A stretch of DNA of 64,000 nucleotides, from NCBI GenBank assembly GCA_027605045.1, contig JAQFWX010000009.1:558001-622000 (forward strand), in the 5' to 3' direction. This document shows positions 32,757 to 45,700 of this stretch, in pieces. The DNA is from Phallus indusiatus (lineage: Eukaryota > Basidiomycota > Agaricomycetes > Phallales > Phallaceae). Position numbers and translations under genes: made by a program. Below the pieces are notes generated by a model that was not told where the DNA came from, ran no database searches, and saw only the letters and a list, made by a program, of their open reading frames with translations. Each line of letters starts with the position of its first letter. Position 1 is the first letter of the stretch.

Positions 32757-34612
32757 ACGAGAAAAACTCACTTTACATACTGGGTTCTTTCGTCGTACCG
32801 AGGTGTTATCCACACCTCAAAAACCAAAAATTTCCACTCTTTTCTTGAAAAAAACACTCATTTACGTGTACAATGAGCTTTGATGATTTATAGGGGCTTT
32901 GCGTGTAGGGTCATTTCGTATAAAGAAGATATCCCCCCTTTTTTAAAACAGACTTTCCCATTTAAATTTTTTTCCTTCCCCACAGCGATCCCCCTTGCAT
33001 TTTCCACCCACGATAATACACGTTGTACTTTGAACATTTGTTTTTCTTTTCTTACTTTACACACCCTTTAAACTTATTATTCTTTTTTTTTTCCTTTCTA
33101 TTTCTGGCAGTGTTTTCTTTTTCGCAATTTGTCATATACATTCCACGGACATATATTTTTCTCTTTTCTCTCCAAGCAGTCTGTTTTTCGTGTTTGTCTG
33201 GAACTTAATTCCAATCCTCTTCATTTGCATGTTATATTGATAACGTCAGTTATATACGATGTTTTTCTACCCATCCAACTGGGGACACGTATCACGACTC
33301 CACCGTGGCTGATACCTCCGGCGTTGCCATATCGATATTCATTCTTTAAGTGTATTCATTCCGCCCATTGAAGGAATATTCTCACGAACATCAAGGCTTC
33401 CATTGATGTCCTTTAAAGGAGTCGTATTTGCATAATTCACTGCGGGGCTTCCTCAGCTTCTCCAAGAAGCTTTAGACATGTTCTTTCGGACATGATTATC
33501 ATCATGCTCAACAATCCTAAAACAGCAACGCGGCCTCGCGGATTAGAATGAATTGTTCGCGTTAGAAGCTGCTAATTAATATAATAGCGTAGATCATGGA
33601 TACACGTCTGAAAGGCGAAAGAATTTTTTCTCTCTTTCTTCTCCGGGTGCTCCGGAACTTAGCTTCGTGCATATGTACTGTATAAGCTTGTATGAGTCTA
33701 ATTAGCGTCGTATTCTTGATAGTAGGTAATCGATATGAGTATCGTGCAGGCGGTTTATGTGATCAGCGGATTAGAGTTGCTTCACGTGAAAGAAACAAGA
33801 CCACATGTTGAAGAATGCTTCTGTTGTGTCGTTAAAGGTCGGACAACGATAGATGTAAGTGAGGGCTGTACGAGGCTGTACGTCGCTGTACAAGGGAAAC
33901 CAATGTGGTAAAGTCATGAATGTTTTCTCTTGACCACGAATCTGGATAATGAAAGCGTTGAAACTGAGATCCTTGGAGACGAAATGTGAGTTGACGAGTA
34001 TCATTTAGAGTATACAAATACCACGATCTAGAGATGTTGATGAGTGCCCTACGATGGTCGACAGTAACGACGCCACAGCCTCAGGCCTCAGGTCTAGTTC
34101 ATTATGGGAAGGTCACTGGTTGCCACCACAGTCCTATCCACTGCATCCATAGCAAGTAACAGCAAGGTAGTATCACCAGCGGTCGGGGGTCGAGGCTGAA
34201 AAGCATGTCCTCATTGGTCGGTGCATGTGACCGTCACAATCCACGTACTGGTCGCCTGGTCGAATCGGCTGAAGAGATTTCTACTCACTCAAAAGTACTC
34301 TGTAGTTCTCGACCTTCTACTCCCTCTCACGAACAAGTGAGAGTAATTTCCTTAATGACGATCTTCCACATACCCCCTAAAATAAATAGTCGCCTACGAG
34401 AAAAAGAACGTCTAAAACCATTTGCATCGTCGTTGTCGCCGCCGGATGCTCTTCCAACGTTTGCTAATGGGTTACATGAAAAACACACGCTAAGGAGGTA
34501 CCGCAACTTGACTTCGACGTTTTACATCCCAGTTCCATGGCCTTTTTCACGATGTATACGCGTTCGGCATATCAAAATTATCTTACCCATACCAGCTAAA
34601 GCATCCAAGTAC
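32757..34612. other. Intergenic region, no gene seen
   Basis: About 1.85 kb. Very T-rich on the plus strand from 32940 to 33200 (3' region of the DUF4203 gene). From 34205 the frame is open and continuous with the GT32 gene downstream, so an upstream start is possible. No other features identified. Confidence 0.45.
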
Positions 34613-36901
34613 ATGGGTCGCACTCGATGGAAAGGTCTCAACCATGTCGTCGCTCTCATTTCCATCATACTCTTATTTTGGAATCTTTATAATTTCATGC
34701 GGAGTTGGCCGTCTTTGCCATTCAAACCAAAGAAGACAACTCTGGTATTTTCTCAGGAGGACGTTAGGCGGATTTGGGAATGGGAAGTGGCTAGTGGCCA
34801 CTATCAGAGTCGTAGGTCATGTATGTATGACTTGCGACTCGTTGTTTCTGATACACGACTCATTCATTCTTCTCATGCATTATAGTCGTTCCTGGTGGAA
34901 TTACGCTTGAAACATCCCTTTCAAATCCAGGAATACCTCAAGAATCTACTGTAACGATACCTCACGCACATACACCACGAAAACAAACACACTCTATAGT
35001 TGGCTCAGGACTAAAAAGAACGTATATTGATATGCAAAGTTTACCCCCGAATGTTGGATACCCACCTAGACCGATCCCAGGAAGTATTGCAGATCTCGAT
35101 ATTATAATGGACCAATGCGATTTTGGTAATAACAAGGTATGACGCTTCATTACCTACGCTACTTAAAAATACATGCTAACAGGGTCTTCCTTGTGGATGG
35201 TAGTATGTTAGAGATTGCTTAGAAATGTTACGAGTGGGCGCGGGGTTAGATAATGGACGGCGAGTTCGACGTGGAGATATTGATGATTACAAGTACATTT
35301 ACATGGAGGAGGGCCAACGGCTGACTATCCCTACTCCTCCAAGGACACCTCCGACGATACCACCTGGAATAACACCAGGACCATCCACTTCCATTGACGA
35401 GTCTCTCGAGCCCCCTCCTCACCTTCCACCTCCCAGATCGTATTGGACGTCTTCTGAGCTAGCGACCGCTTGCGATCCAGATCACCCACGGATAATTCAC
35501 ATATTCTGGGGCGGTCCGTTTACAGCTCATCCACACACTGCTATTCTTTCTTTTCTTTTCACGCAGAACCTCGGTCTGCATCTTCCTCCGAACGAGACTG
35601 TATCGATATGTCGACCCCAAATCTGGGTCTGGATGCAAACAGGTCCCGCACGTGAAGCCAATCCGAAGCCTAACGCCTTGAAAGAGATGTACGAATCATT
35701 AAGCAGCAACCCATGGTCAGCGCCATTTCTACATCCCCGCTTTAAAGACATTATAAGATTCAAGTTGTGGAATACCACGGAGCAGCTGGATAATATACGA
35801 GAGCTGAAGGATGAATGGCGTTCAATCAATCTTTTCAATTCAGGAGGACATGTTTACGAGATTCCAGTGGATATTGATAATCCGAAGAACCAGACCACTA
35901 AGCCATGGAAAAAACCAAAGCGAGAGGACGAGGAGCTAATGAATCGTATAGGTTCTACTTCTTCCAATTCGTATGATCGAATGAGAACAATTTTGTCCGA
36001 TCTGGCGCGCTTCGTTCTTTGTCATCGTTATGGCGGGATTTATCTTGACACAGACACCGTTTTTCTTCGGGACTGGGAAGAGTTGTGGGGATGGAAAGGA
36101 GCATTCGCCTATCGGTGGTCGCGTCTCCCACAGTACAACACCGCCGTGCTCAAGCTCAACAAAGGCTCGGCGTTGGGTACTTTTCTTATCCGAACCGCTC
36201 TTCGTCATGGTCTCGATTTTCATCCTATGACGGCGATTACTGCTTATGCCGAGGATGCTGGATTGGACAATTTGCTACTAAGATTACCGGACGCGTTATT
36301 CGATTCGCCATGGCTTAACACGGAAGGATTTCAGAGAGATAGACCACCTTCTCCGCCTTTGACCGAGTGCGTTTTATTTTGTATCCATCTAACATATTGT
36401 TAAAATAAGTAATTATATCTCTACACACAGGTTTGCGCACTTTTTTGAGACGCCAGTCGCCCTGAGTGGGGACGCCCAGTCCCTAGGCTTCGAAGGCTTC
36501 TTTCGCGGGGCTTATTCGTATCATTGGCATAACAACTGGTAAGCGCAGAGTCAAATCTTTTCTTCTCTCCAAATCATAATAATATGTCAAAAATGTGTAG
36601 GTGGAAGCCCTGGGATTCGACTCGGAACTGGCCCGATTTAGGCCCTCGTTTTGCGGAAGCCGAAAGGCTGGGGCGTCTTCAGGCAGCTGAGGCTGCTCGT
36701 AGCTCACAGCAAGCAGAATCGTCCTCTTCGAAAACTAAAACCAAAGTCAAACGCTCAGCGACGAATGTCGAAGATGAAGGAGACAAACAACATGAGACGG
36801 ATAAACGTGATCTTGATTGGGCTACTATTCTTAAGCGGACGTTTGACAGCTATATCCGCGGTGAACGACCCAATATGTATGGGGAATGGATACACTGGTA
36901 A
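34613..36901 (+). CDS. GT32-like glycosyltransferase with DXD motif, type II membrane protein
   Basis: Probable Golgi glycosyltransferase. Five exons (34613-34820, 34886-35136, 35204-36366, 36431-36538, 36601-36901) give 676 residues. A single membrane anchor near residues 10-28 (VVALISIILLFWNLYNFM) indicates type II topology. The catalytic region contains PRIIHIFWGGPFTAHP, a Ser/Arg acceptor region, LARFVLCHRYGGIYLDTDTVFLRDW with the DXD motif (DTD), AFAYRW, NTAVLKLNKGSALG and the terminal WKPWDSTRNWPDLG. This resembles the DXD sugar-binding domain of GT32 and the alpha-1,4-galactosyltransferase group. A 392-residue central exon carries most of it. The frame is open upstream to an ATG at 34205; I chose 34613 because it puts the anchor close to the N-terminus. 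Confidence 0.8.
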
Positions 36902-38186
36902 AACCTTCCTTTCTTTTAATTCTGAATGGGTGGGTTGTTATCAGGTATCCAAGTTCATCGCAATCTGTGTATTTTTTTTTCTTTCTCTCTCTTTTCCTTT
37001 TCTTCTTCTGCTTTTACATTCTTTGGACCATTCTTGCGTCTTGCAGTGGACTTGCATATACAACTTCAGCGCCGTCCCTCATGTTTTTCAATTTATGCTT
37101 TTTCTGGCCCTTTGAACAGTTTGCCTATCGAATCGTTTTTCTTCCCTGTCTTTCGCTGTTTATTTCATTCCTTTTTTCCTTCTTTTTTAGTCGGTGCAAA
37201 AACAATTACGGTATATACGCGCAATCCTTTTTCCCCTTCCCATTGCTTTTCATTCACTCTTTTTTCATTCATCACTCTTTTTTTTTCTGCATCGGAGTAC
37301 TGAGTACATCTCTTTTATTCCTTCCTACTAGTACTACATACTACATAGTTATAGCTAGCTTTGTCTCGTCTATGACGCTTGCAAAGCTACATAATGCATA
37401 ATTTGTATATATAAACATACATACATACCCCCGTTGAAAAATTCAGTGAAGGTGTGGTCGTCGTTAATTTCTGTCTTGTGGATGAATCTGACAACGAATG
37501 TGTGATAAAAGCTAGAGAGTGCCTTTGCAGTTAAGCCGCGTTAGCCTAATGGTAGGGCGTCGCTTTCCTATGAGCCTTGTTCAGGCGGAGATTGCGGGTT
37601 CGAGTCCCGTACGCGGTAGTGGATTTCTCTTTTGTTTTAATTTTTGTCATCAGCGGTTGATCTCGGTTGCGACGTCAATTGTTAAACAAAACAATGATTA
37701 TCTCTCTCCATTATAGATTCAATACAAACTTGTTGTGCTCCTCTAATAATAAAGTGTGTTCTTTTGTTCATTTGACTTGGTCACAAACAATTACATCTTA
37801 CATATGTACATCTTGAAATTGTATTTCCGGTTGTCGTTTTTTGTTTGTTATTCCAAAATGAAAAGAAATCTCCGATAAAAAGATTCATATTATTTGAAAT
37901 CAATCTTATTGATTTTCAGTTTGCGCCCATTTGAGATTTTGTAAATTGGAAAGAGGTTAAACATAGATATGCACGGATCTTCGCCGCTCTTCTTGTGGTA
38001 CTAGCGTGTGGCCAAAATTGGGTGGCCGTCTATAGTACACGCCAAAGAGAACCTGATTACGTCAGCATACCTTTCCTTCTGTAATCGCTCTGTGGCTTTT
38101 TGACGACAGAAAAAAAACAACTTGGGAAATCCCGAGTTCATAGACAAGACTTAGAAAAAACTCGTTCAATTTTCAAAAAATAAAAA
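36902..38186. other. Intergenic region containing the tRNA-Arg gene
   Basis: Apart from the tRNA, no gene is seen. 36960-37300 is very rich in T and C on the plus strand and probably includes the 3' end of the GT32 transcript. Open frames there are low-complexity artefacts. Confidence 0.5.
37535..37618 (+). tRNA. tRNA-Arg (anticodon CCT) with 12-nt intron
   Basis: Acceptor GCCGCGT pairs with ACGCGGT; D arm GCCT/GGGC with an AATGGTA loop; anticodon stem TCGCT/GGCGG (two G-T pairs); T arm GCGGG-TTCGAGT-CCCGT. The anticodon CCT follows the invariant T33. A 12-nt intron (TGAGCCTTGTTC) lies one base 3' of the anticodon, the canonical position, cut by the tRNA-splicing endonuclease. A TTTT terminator follows shortly downstream. 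The A box TAGCCTAATGG and B box GGTTCGAGTCC are good Pol III promoters. Confidence 0.93.
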
Positions 38187-39763
38187 ATGGCAGCAAATAC
38201 TATGGCAGCGGCGTTGGCCGCAACTTTACCTGCTCCTCAAGCTGCACCAGCTCCTGCTACACCTTCATATGAAGCTATCCCTGCTTCTATGGCCAAAGTT
38301 ATTGATACGGAGGGAGAGATACCTGTCAAGAAAGTACAATTAGATGGAATGGTATGTACTCATTCATGCTTGAAATTAGATCTGCTTCGAATTTGAACAC
38401 TCATATTGTACCTTTTCTCTGTCTCTGTCTCTCTCTTTTGTATAGGTTGTTAGCAAAATAGTCAAGCACGGAAGAGACACGACAGCTTCTTCTTCCAATA
38501 TACCCGCGTATGGATTATTGCTTGGATTGGATTTAGATGGCGTGCTTGAAGTGACTAATTGCTTCGCTATGCCGCACTCATTGGATGAAGACGAACGAAC
38601 GGGCAAACTAGCTGGTAAGCTCTCCTAAACACCGGCCGGCTGGCATTGATTGCAGTGTTTCAATCATGATCATGGTTTTTTTGGTTTTGGTCTATAGCGC
38701 GCTACCAGAGTACTATGCTGCGGTCGATGAAAGAAGTGCGATCAGATGACAGCGTTGTCGGGTTTTATCAATCAACAACACTAGGAGCCTTTTTCTCGCA
38801 GACATTCGTGGAATCCTTGGCTGCTCAGCGGGACAGACTACGGAGAGGCGGTGTTGTGATTGTACACGGTTAGTTACGCTCATTTATTTCCCTTTTTACC
38901 CTACTGGGGAGGGAGATCAATTTCATGTCGAACAGTCGTAACAATGATGCTAACACGAGGTTGCTATGATTTCATTTTTTTATTTCAACAGATGTATCCC
39001 AGACAGCTCGAGGCAATGCGGCTTTCCGGGCCTTCCGGTTGACGCCAGCGTTCATCGATGCCCACAGAAGAGGGAAATTCAACACGCAAAGGTAAGGTGC
39101 TCTGCCACCGCTTTTTCCTCTCCAATTAAATGAATTTATATATTGAGCTGACGAATTTACTAAAATGCGATTTCTTCTCATGTTTTTAATTCTTTTCGTG
39201 ATACGTGGCATTGGTACAGCTTAATTCAGCACCGCCTTACGTTTTCCTCCATTTTGGAAGAGATACCGGTTGTGATACGGACGAGCGCATTGATGAATGC
39301 CCTTATTGGGACATTCACTGAAGCAACACAGGAGCCTTCCGTGGATCCAGCGGGTAGCGTGATTCCGACGCTCGCTGTGCCACCATCGTCATTGCAACGA
39401 TCGTTCTCTGGATTGGACGTAGAAACACCGAACTATATATCCCTGAACCTGGAGAGAATTGTAGAAGGACTGGATGACTACAAGAACGAAGAGAACAACG
39501 TGAACTATCTGTTGCGACAAATAACGCGAGAAAAGGCAAGAGCGGATGCATATGTTTCGAAGCGACGGGAAGAGAATGCGGCACGGGTTGCAGCTGGCTT
39601 AGCGCCGCTGCCGGAAGAGGATGTATCTCGACTTTTCAAGATCCCAGCTGAGCCTAGTCGACTGGAAAGCATGGTGCTGCTCGGACAGTTGGACTCACAT
39701 GCCAAAATGCTTGAGAATTTGGCGAGCAATCAGTTGGTTAAAACGTTTGCAGCGCGTGTTTAG
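38187..39763 (+). CDS. Eukaryotic translation initiation factor 3 subunit H
   Basis: MPN-domain subunit of the eIF3 complex in cytosolic translation initiation. Five exons (38187-38351, 38446-38614, 38698-38868, 38992-39091, 39220-39763) give 382 residues. After an Ala/Pro-rich N-terminus, the MPN domain starts at VKKVQLDGMVVSKIVKHGRD and runs through GLLLGLDLDGVLEVTNCFAMP, VGFYQSTTLGAFFSQTFVES and VVIVHDVSQTARGNAAFRAF. It lacks the His-x-His-x(10)-Asp zinc motif, as expected for a non-catalytic MPN protein. The C-terminal helical part includes NLERIVEGLDDYKNEENNVNY and ends LVKTFAARV. Intron 4 is unusually long for this window (128 nt). Confidence 0.93.
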
Positions 39764-40357
39764 CGTAGCACCCCCCACTATACATACTATAGCACACTAT
39801 TGTTTCATGTGCCGTGTTTCCATAGCGCCCTCCTTTTGTTTTTAGAAACACATTTACACACGTCATGCTGAGTTTTTTTTTTGTCCGAACCAATGGCAAA
39901 CAATAGTTGGCTATTCCCATTGGTTGTGAGTGATCAAACTGCATTGTCCTCGGCTGTCTCGCATATTTTGAAAAAAATTAAACGGGCGCTTAGCAACACA
40001 CGGTGGAAATCAGGGTGTTTAAGCGCTAAATTATGTCGGAGTTCGCCGAGGCTAGCATATATCTGTAGCACATATAAAAAGGAAGGCAGGTTGTCCAAAT
40101 GGCAGTTGCTTGTTCGTTCACCAGCTCCATTTCCGCTTCGAGTACGGGCTTTAGGCTTTCCCTTCCCTCCCATTCAATTTAACGGCCGTCTTCTTTCTGA
40201 GAAAGACTTCCGCTCCCCGACAATCGTTTATAAATCTACTCTCACTCTCTCTCTGCACGAGCCTTCCCGCATTCACTCGTCTCTCATTTTTGTGAAATAT
40301 CCAGCTACACCTTCTTTGTTGTAACAACCCCTCAACTTTTCAACGACTTTACCAACA
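39764..40357. promoter_or_regulatory. Upstream region of RlpA-like gene 1
   Basis: 594 bp. A TATA-like TTTATAAA lies at about 40229-40236, 122-129 bp before the ATG, followed by a CT-rich tract (CTCTCACTCTCTCTC) that probably marks the transcript start. No gene seen. Confidence 0.45.
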
Positions 40358-41522
40358 ATGTACTTCGCAGCAGCTTTCGTCGCATCTCTCGTTATCTCTG
40401 CCAGTGGTCTCGTCACTCCTCAAGCAGGCATTTCCCGTCGCCACGCCCAATTGGCCAAAGCGCGTTCAGCAGAACCAGCGCCCATCCCGGTTCCAGTCCC
40501 TATCGAACCGTTGGTAGCTCGGGAAGTTACCAAGAGGAGTTTGAGGAAACGTTGCGTTGCACGCACGAATTCGACTAGTCTTGCTCAGCCCTCGTCCACC
40601 CCGGTTGCTGTTTCTTCCTCGTCGTCGGCTCCTCCTGCTTCCTCTTCTGCGCCTGCGTCTTCTTCCGCAGCACCTGCTCCGGTCAACGTAGCACCCTCCC
40701 CAAGTGTCAAGCCGTCCTCGAGTGCTCAGCCGAAACCGTCTTCGTCGTCTGTTCAACCTAGTTCATCTCCTGCGCCCGCGCCTTCCCCGTCCCCTTCGCA
40801 TAGCGCTGCGCCGCCACCTCCCCCACCCCCGAAGGTAACCACATCTGCGGCTCCTTCCCCCACCCCCACACCATCACCTTCACCTTCTCCATCTCCATCT
40901 CCCGCGCCTGCACCGGCACCAGCTCCTCCTTCAGGCGGAAGCAGCAGTGATCCTTACACGGGTTCTCACTCGGGTCAAGGTAACTTCTCGATTGATCCCT
41001 AATTTTGACCCTTGATTTAATCATCGGAATTATTCAGGTACTTTCTACGCCACTGGTCTTGGTGCATGCGGTATCACCAATAACGACGGTCAATTCATTG
41101 TCGCTATCAGTCACACCTTATTCGATGGTGCTCCGTAAGTCTATTTAATTTCCTTTCAAATTCTCTCTCAATATCTCAACGGTCTCTCTTTTTCAGGGGT
41201 TATGATGGTGTTAACCCAAATACCAACCCTCTTTGCAACAAGCAGCTTTCCATCAACTGTAAGTGGCTTCAAATACCATTACTAGTCATTTTGCTAACGA
41301 ATGATATACAGACATGGGAAAGACCACCTCCGTTACTGTCACTGATCGCTGTGTAGGATGTGCCGAGTTCGACTTGGGTAAGCTAAAATTTCTCTACAAT
41401 TCCACGTTGAGCGATCCCACTCATGACTTGCTATTACAGACTTCAGTCCAGCAGCTTTCAACACCCTCGCTGACCCATCTATCGGTCGTCTTTTCGGTGT
41501 TGACTGGTCTTGGGATGATTAA
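40358..41522 (+). CDS. Secreted RlpA-like double-psi beta-barrel protein 1
   Basis: Expansin/RlpA-like secreted protein, family of wall-loosening or carbohydrate-associated non-enzymatic folds in fungi. Five exons (40358-40979, 41038-41134, 41197-41258, 41312-41377, 41440-41522) give 309 residues. Signal peptide MYFAAAFVASLVISASG, then a dibasic segment ending LRKRCVAR, a 130-residue Ser/Pro/Ala-rich linker, and a C-terminal double-psi beta-barrel: GTFYATGLGACGITNNDGQF, CNKQLSINY, VTVTDRCVGC with the usual Asp-Arg-Cys motif, FNTLADPSIGRLFGVDWSW. The linker is likely O-glycosylated. The KR before CVAR is a plausible Kex2 cleavage site. Paralog of the gene at 44459-45700 with matching introns. 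Confidence 0.88.
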
Positions 41523-44458
41523 GAGGGTCTTCAATATCAAATGCCATCATAAAGCTGTTATTTAAATCTTCTTTTTCCCCCTCTTTCGTTCTTGTTTCAA
41601 TCAGCGCTGGTTTTGCTTTACACCCCTTCTCCCTTTGTTTCTTCCTTTTTTTTTTCTGGGTGGTGCTTCGGGCTCTTGATGGGCGTGGGTATCATGATGG
41701 GGCAGTGGTTAGTAACAATGTGTTCTGCGTGTGCTCATGGGCAGGGAACATGGCGTGCATTTGGTTTTTTTTCCCATATTCACGATGCTTATGGCTATTG
41801 CGTGGTCGATTAGTGTGGTCGTTGTGATGTTTTTTCTTTACTTTTTTTTTATTCCCTTTGTTCCGATGCCACATCAAGCTGGCAATTCGGTGTTTTCCTA
41901 TCGTTGTGTTCTGTTTACCGTCTTTTAAGTTAATATCCTTAAAAAAGAAGTTATATGTTAGAAGTTCCCTATATGATAGAGTTAGAGATACATATGAAAA
42001 ATTATCTTGCGGTTTTAATCAACAAATTTCCTTCTTCGTTTCCGAGTCAATGTTTTTCCCCTTTCGAAACGACTACGGTTTCCATTAGTGCCTGATGGCG
42101 CGGTCCATATGGACCTATAGTGTGACCCTGAATGGGACTGGAACCATGATCTAGAAAGTCGCAAAGGTACACGATTTGGTGATAATTTTAACTAATGGCG
42201 AATCATATGATCGGTTTTTTTGGTTTTCTTTTCTCCCGGTATTGCGAGATGGATGATATTAACGGCCGCTCCACTCCACTCCGGTCCAGACTTTTTCAGA
42301 GTACTGAGCGGGAGCGGCTGGAATTTTTTTCGAGGGGTGTGTTTTAATTTACATATGTGAGTATCTCAGTCAGCTTCGTGTCATTCGGCACGATGCATCG
42401 TGGAAGAGGTTTTTGTGTAGGGATTAATAATGAATCCGACATATATTTATGGCTAGATCCGGTTCCGTTTGGTAGGAAGTTTTATAAAAACAAACAGATC
42501 TTTCATATCTTATTCAAGTCGTCTAAATAGTTGAATCTATTATTTTATTTCATATAATTTTTATTTATCTAATCTATGTAATATATAAACCTTTTAATCA
42601 ATATCTTAAAGTTCGACGTTCAGCTCGGATCGATTTGGGACAAATACAGGAGGAACTTTCGGGAGGTGCCAGACGCGGCCATCGTTAATTAATGTGCATA
42701 GATGATTTTTCGAAATGTCGTGTCTGCCGAACTAATTGAAGAGTAAAACGTTGTATATATGTATAAACGATAATCCCCTGACATTGATGGGGTAGGGAGA
42801 GATTCTCTTACGACGCCCAGTTCAAATCAGTTCAACAATTCAACGAAATCAAATAATTCCAATGCCGGTGGTTACGCTGCCACGCACGGAACTGGCGGCC
42901 TGACACGCCGGGTACGAAATCTCAAGATCTCAAAATTCAAAGCTATCGATCACTGATTTGATTATTGGCGAGTCCGATGGCACATTGGCAAGGTCGTGTC
43001 GGCGGTTTTTTTTTTTTTGGTCCATACATATGTGTTTTAGATTGAGAAAACTGGTTTTTCATTTTTGATAGCCAGCGATGTACATACATACATGTATTTC
43101 AAACTCTGGGAAAATTGGGTTGTGATTCACCAGTGGCAAGGATGCTAATATTTGTAAGTAAGCGATGGTGAAAAACCTTTTGAAGGCCGCTGCGGCCATA
43201 GATCCGATTGTGTATTGATTGATACGTGCGTGTTGAGCGAGTTCCAACACACCGGTCATATGAACATACTTTTCCTTTTATTTCCCTTTCTTTTCCCAGC
43301 TATTCATCCCCAAACGCGGAGACAATATTTATATTCAGTGATTACGCCTAGAAAAATATCTATTGACTGGTTTTTTTTTGTAATACAAGTCTCACCGTGA
43401 CTGTGATGTTCGCTTTCGTTTTACCGTATCCGGGACAAGGTGTGCCAGAGTATCAGTGCTAGTACAGTGCAGTACAGATTGATTTGAATGATACGCGAAT
43501 GCTGAGCTAGTACTCTCCCACTCAACCGTCATCGCATCATCTTCGGTCGAGCAGGCCAGAAATTCAGGAAAAAATTTTATTCTATTATACACAAAACAAA
43601 AAATGGCATACATACCTTTTTTTGATGATGCTATCTACAACGAATTTTTTGAACCACTGTTTCAGAACAACCCCGTTTAACTTGAAGCGGGTTCTCTGCA
43701 ACTAGACACTACAGTTCGCATCTGAATCGTACCCCCACGTTGTGGTGGCTCATTTTTTGGAAGGGGATCGCTGGCCAACGGGGTGGCGTGGCAAGTAACT
43801 TTACGTAGAATCTCCGAGTCTGTGCCGATGAGGCTGATTCGACCGAAAGGCCAAACAATTCCTGAAATTTAAACATCTACGCCGTATATAGCAAGGGTAG
43901 TAAGTAATCAAAACTCACACTGTTTGATGCCCATCTTACAACACACTTCATTTTGCTTCCGAATTATTTCTTTGAAAACATGATTGTGCGTTCACTGGTT
44001 TCTCAAGTTTTGCACAACTGTATTTGTTGACCTGTGCATAAACATGTTATGTATGTGAGTACGAAATTAATGCCCATCTTCCAAGTTTTTTACTGAAACT
44101 TGCCTCGTTTTTGCAGGTTAAACCAACACACAGCCCAATTTTCCCTATTTAAATTTACAGCTAAGAATGTACTCATGGTGGGACCCGGACAATGTGTTAT
44201 TTAACGGTGTATAGAGAAGGCTACATCCGCGGAGATGCCAGCTCGACCCTGCACAATGAGCTCAGTTGCCTTGGTATTGTATTTAAATGCTAATCACCAC
44301 CTCTGGGGCTCAGTCGCCGAGCCCCACTGCTCTTTTTTTCTCAACCAGAGACCACTCTCTCACTCGCCTCTTTCTGTGCGTGCAGTGTTTTCCGTGCAGA
44401 ATTGCATAAAACCAGGCCAACCGACGTTCATTATACACCCCGTCCTCTCATTCGAGTC
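41523..44458. other. Long intergenic region, no gene seen
   Basis: Nearly 3 kb between the two RlpA-like paralogs. AT-rich around 42480-42620. I found no gene, tRNA or repeat that I can support, apart from a short hairpin-like AACCCCGTTTAACTTGAAGCGGGTT-type sequence near 43660-43695. The final 300 bp hold the promoter of paralog 2. Confidence 0.5.
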
Positions 44459-45700
44459 ATGCGCTTGTCCAGCGTTCTCATTCTTTCATGTTTACTCTTT
44501 TCGGAGGCATTAGCCTCTCCGAAGCCAATGGCAAGGAGACATAACGACCTTCTTCGTTCAGCGGAGCACAAAATTCGCAAAGTAAAACGAGCTGCCTCTC
44601 CTGTTATCCCTTCTGAGCTTCCAGTCCCCGTGGTCAGCCCTGTTCCAGTCAGACGAACGCTCAACAAAAGATGCGTCGCTAGAAACGCTACCATCTCGTC
44701 TGCGAGTTCCGCTCCCAAGTCGACGAACAGTTCTATTCCTAGTTCTGCTCCTGCTCCTATTAACGTGGCCCCTGCTCCTTCGATCCAAAGCTCCGCGCCT
44801 GCGAAAGAACCAGTAACAACAGTGAAAAACCCTTCGTCGTCTTCTTCGTCTCCACCTCCACCGCCTCCGACCCATTCTTCGCCCCCTCCACCACCGCCTC
44901 CTAAACCTTCTTCATCCTCAGTCCGTCCTAAACCTTCCCCTTCCCCATCTCCTCCGAAATCTTCGTCACCTCCACCACCTCCCAAGTCTTCCGCACCGCC
45001 TTCTTCTCCCCCCTCCTCAATCGGTGGTTTCTTAGGAAGTATAATCAGCGATGGAGTACAAGGGTCTGCAGACCGTAAGAACATTTATTCGCATTCGCTC
45101 ACCGTCATTTGACGCTTTTCCGACTAGTTACGTTTTACACCCCGGGTCTGGGAGCCTGTGGTGAAACTAACAGTAATAATGACTTCATTGTGGCAATCGG
45201 TGAAGATCTATTTGATGGATTCCCGTGAGTACATGAGCTGATTCACTCACTATGATTTTCTTTTTTTTTCTCGGTATCTGAGATTTCTTACAGTGGTGCT
45301 ACTGCGAATCCTAATGAAAATCCCGTGTGCAATAGGAAAGTCAGAATTACATGTGCGTCTTTTTTTCCTTTTCTTTCCAATTTTGCGAATTTGCTTCACG
45401 TTCAATACTAATCAACGCTCTCGCCGTGTCCTCAGACCAGGGGAAATCGGCCGTTGCGACAGTTACTGACCGGTGTACTGGATGCAACCCCGAAAGCCTC
45501 GGTATGATTGTTTATTACTTGCACAAACGAGTATTAACCGAATAATTTTTTTTAGATCTCACCCCGAACCTATTCGAACAATTTGCGTCGCTGTCTGCTG
45601 GTCGTCTTCACCAAGCTTCATGGCAATGGTGGTACGTTGACTTATTGCCTAAAAAAATCGCATTCTCTTATTCTATTAACTCAATAGCACCGATTGCTGA
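44459..45700 (+). CDS. Secreted RlpA-like double-psi beta-barrel protein 2
   Basis: Paralog of the gene at 40358. Six exons (44459-45074, 45128-45224, 45294-45352, 45436-45501, 45556-45631, 45688-45700) give 308 residues. Signal peptide MRLSSVLILSCLLFSEALAS, dibasic segment ending LNKRCVARNAT, a Pro/Ser-rich linker with PPPPPP runs, and the barrel: LTFYTPGLGACGETNSNNDF, VCNRKVRIT, ATVTDRCTGC, LFEQFASLSAGRLHQASWQW. The first four introns match paralog 1 in position and phase; the last is unique and leaves a 13-nt final exon ending CTDC. Without that intron the protein would run about 40 residues longer. The start at 44459 precedes the signal peptide directly. Confidence 0.85.

Noticed and set aside
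36926..37401. Several Phe/Leu/Ser-rich frames after the GT32 gene
   Set aside because: They are translations of a T/C-rich 3' region in all three frames, without any conserved feature.
40466..41024. Arg-rich and Gly-rich antisense frames over the RlpA-like linkers
   Set aside because: Shadows of the Ser/Pro low-complexity coding sequence on the opposite strand.
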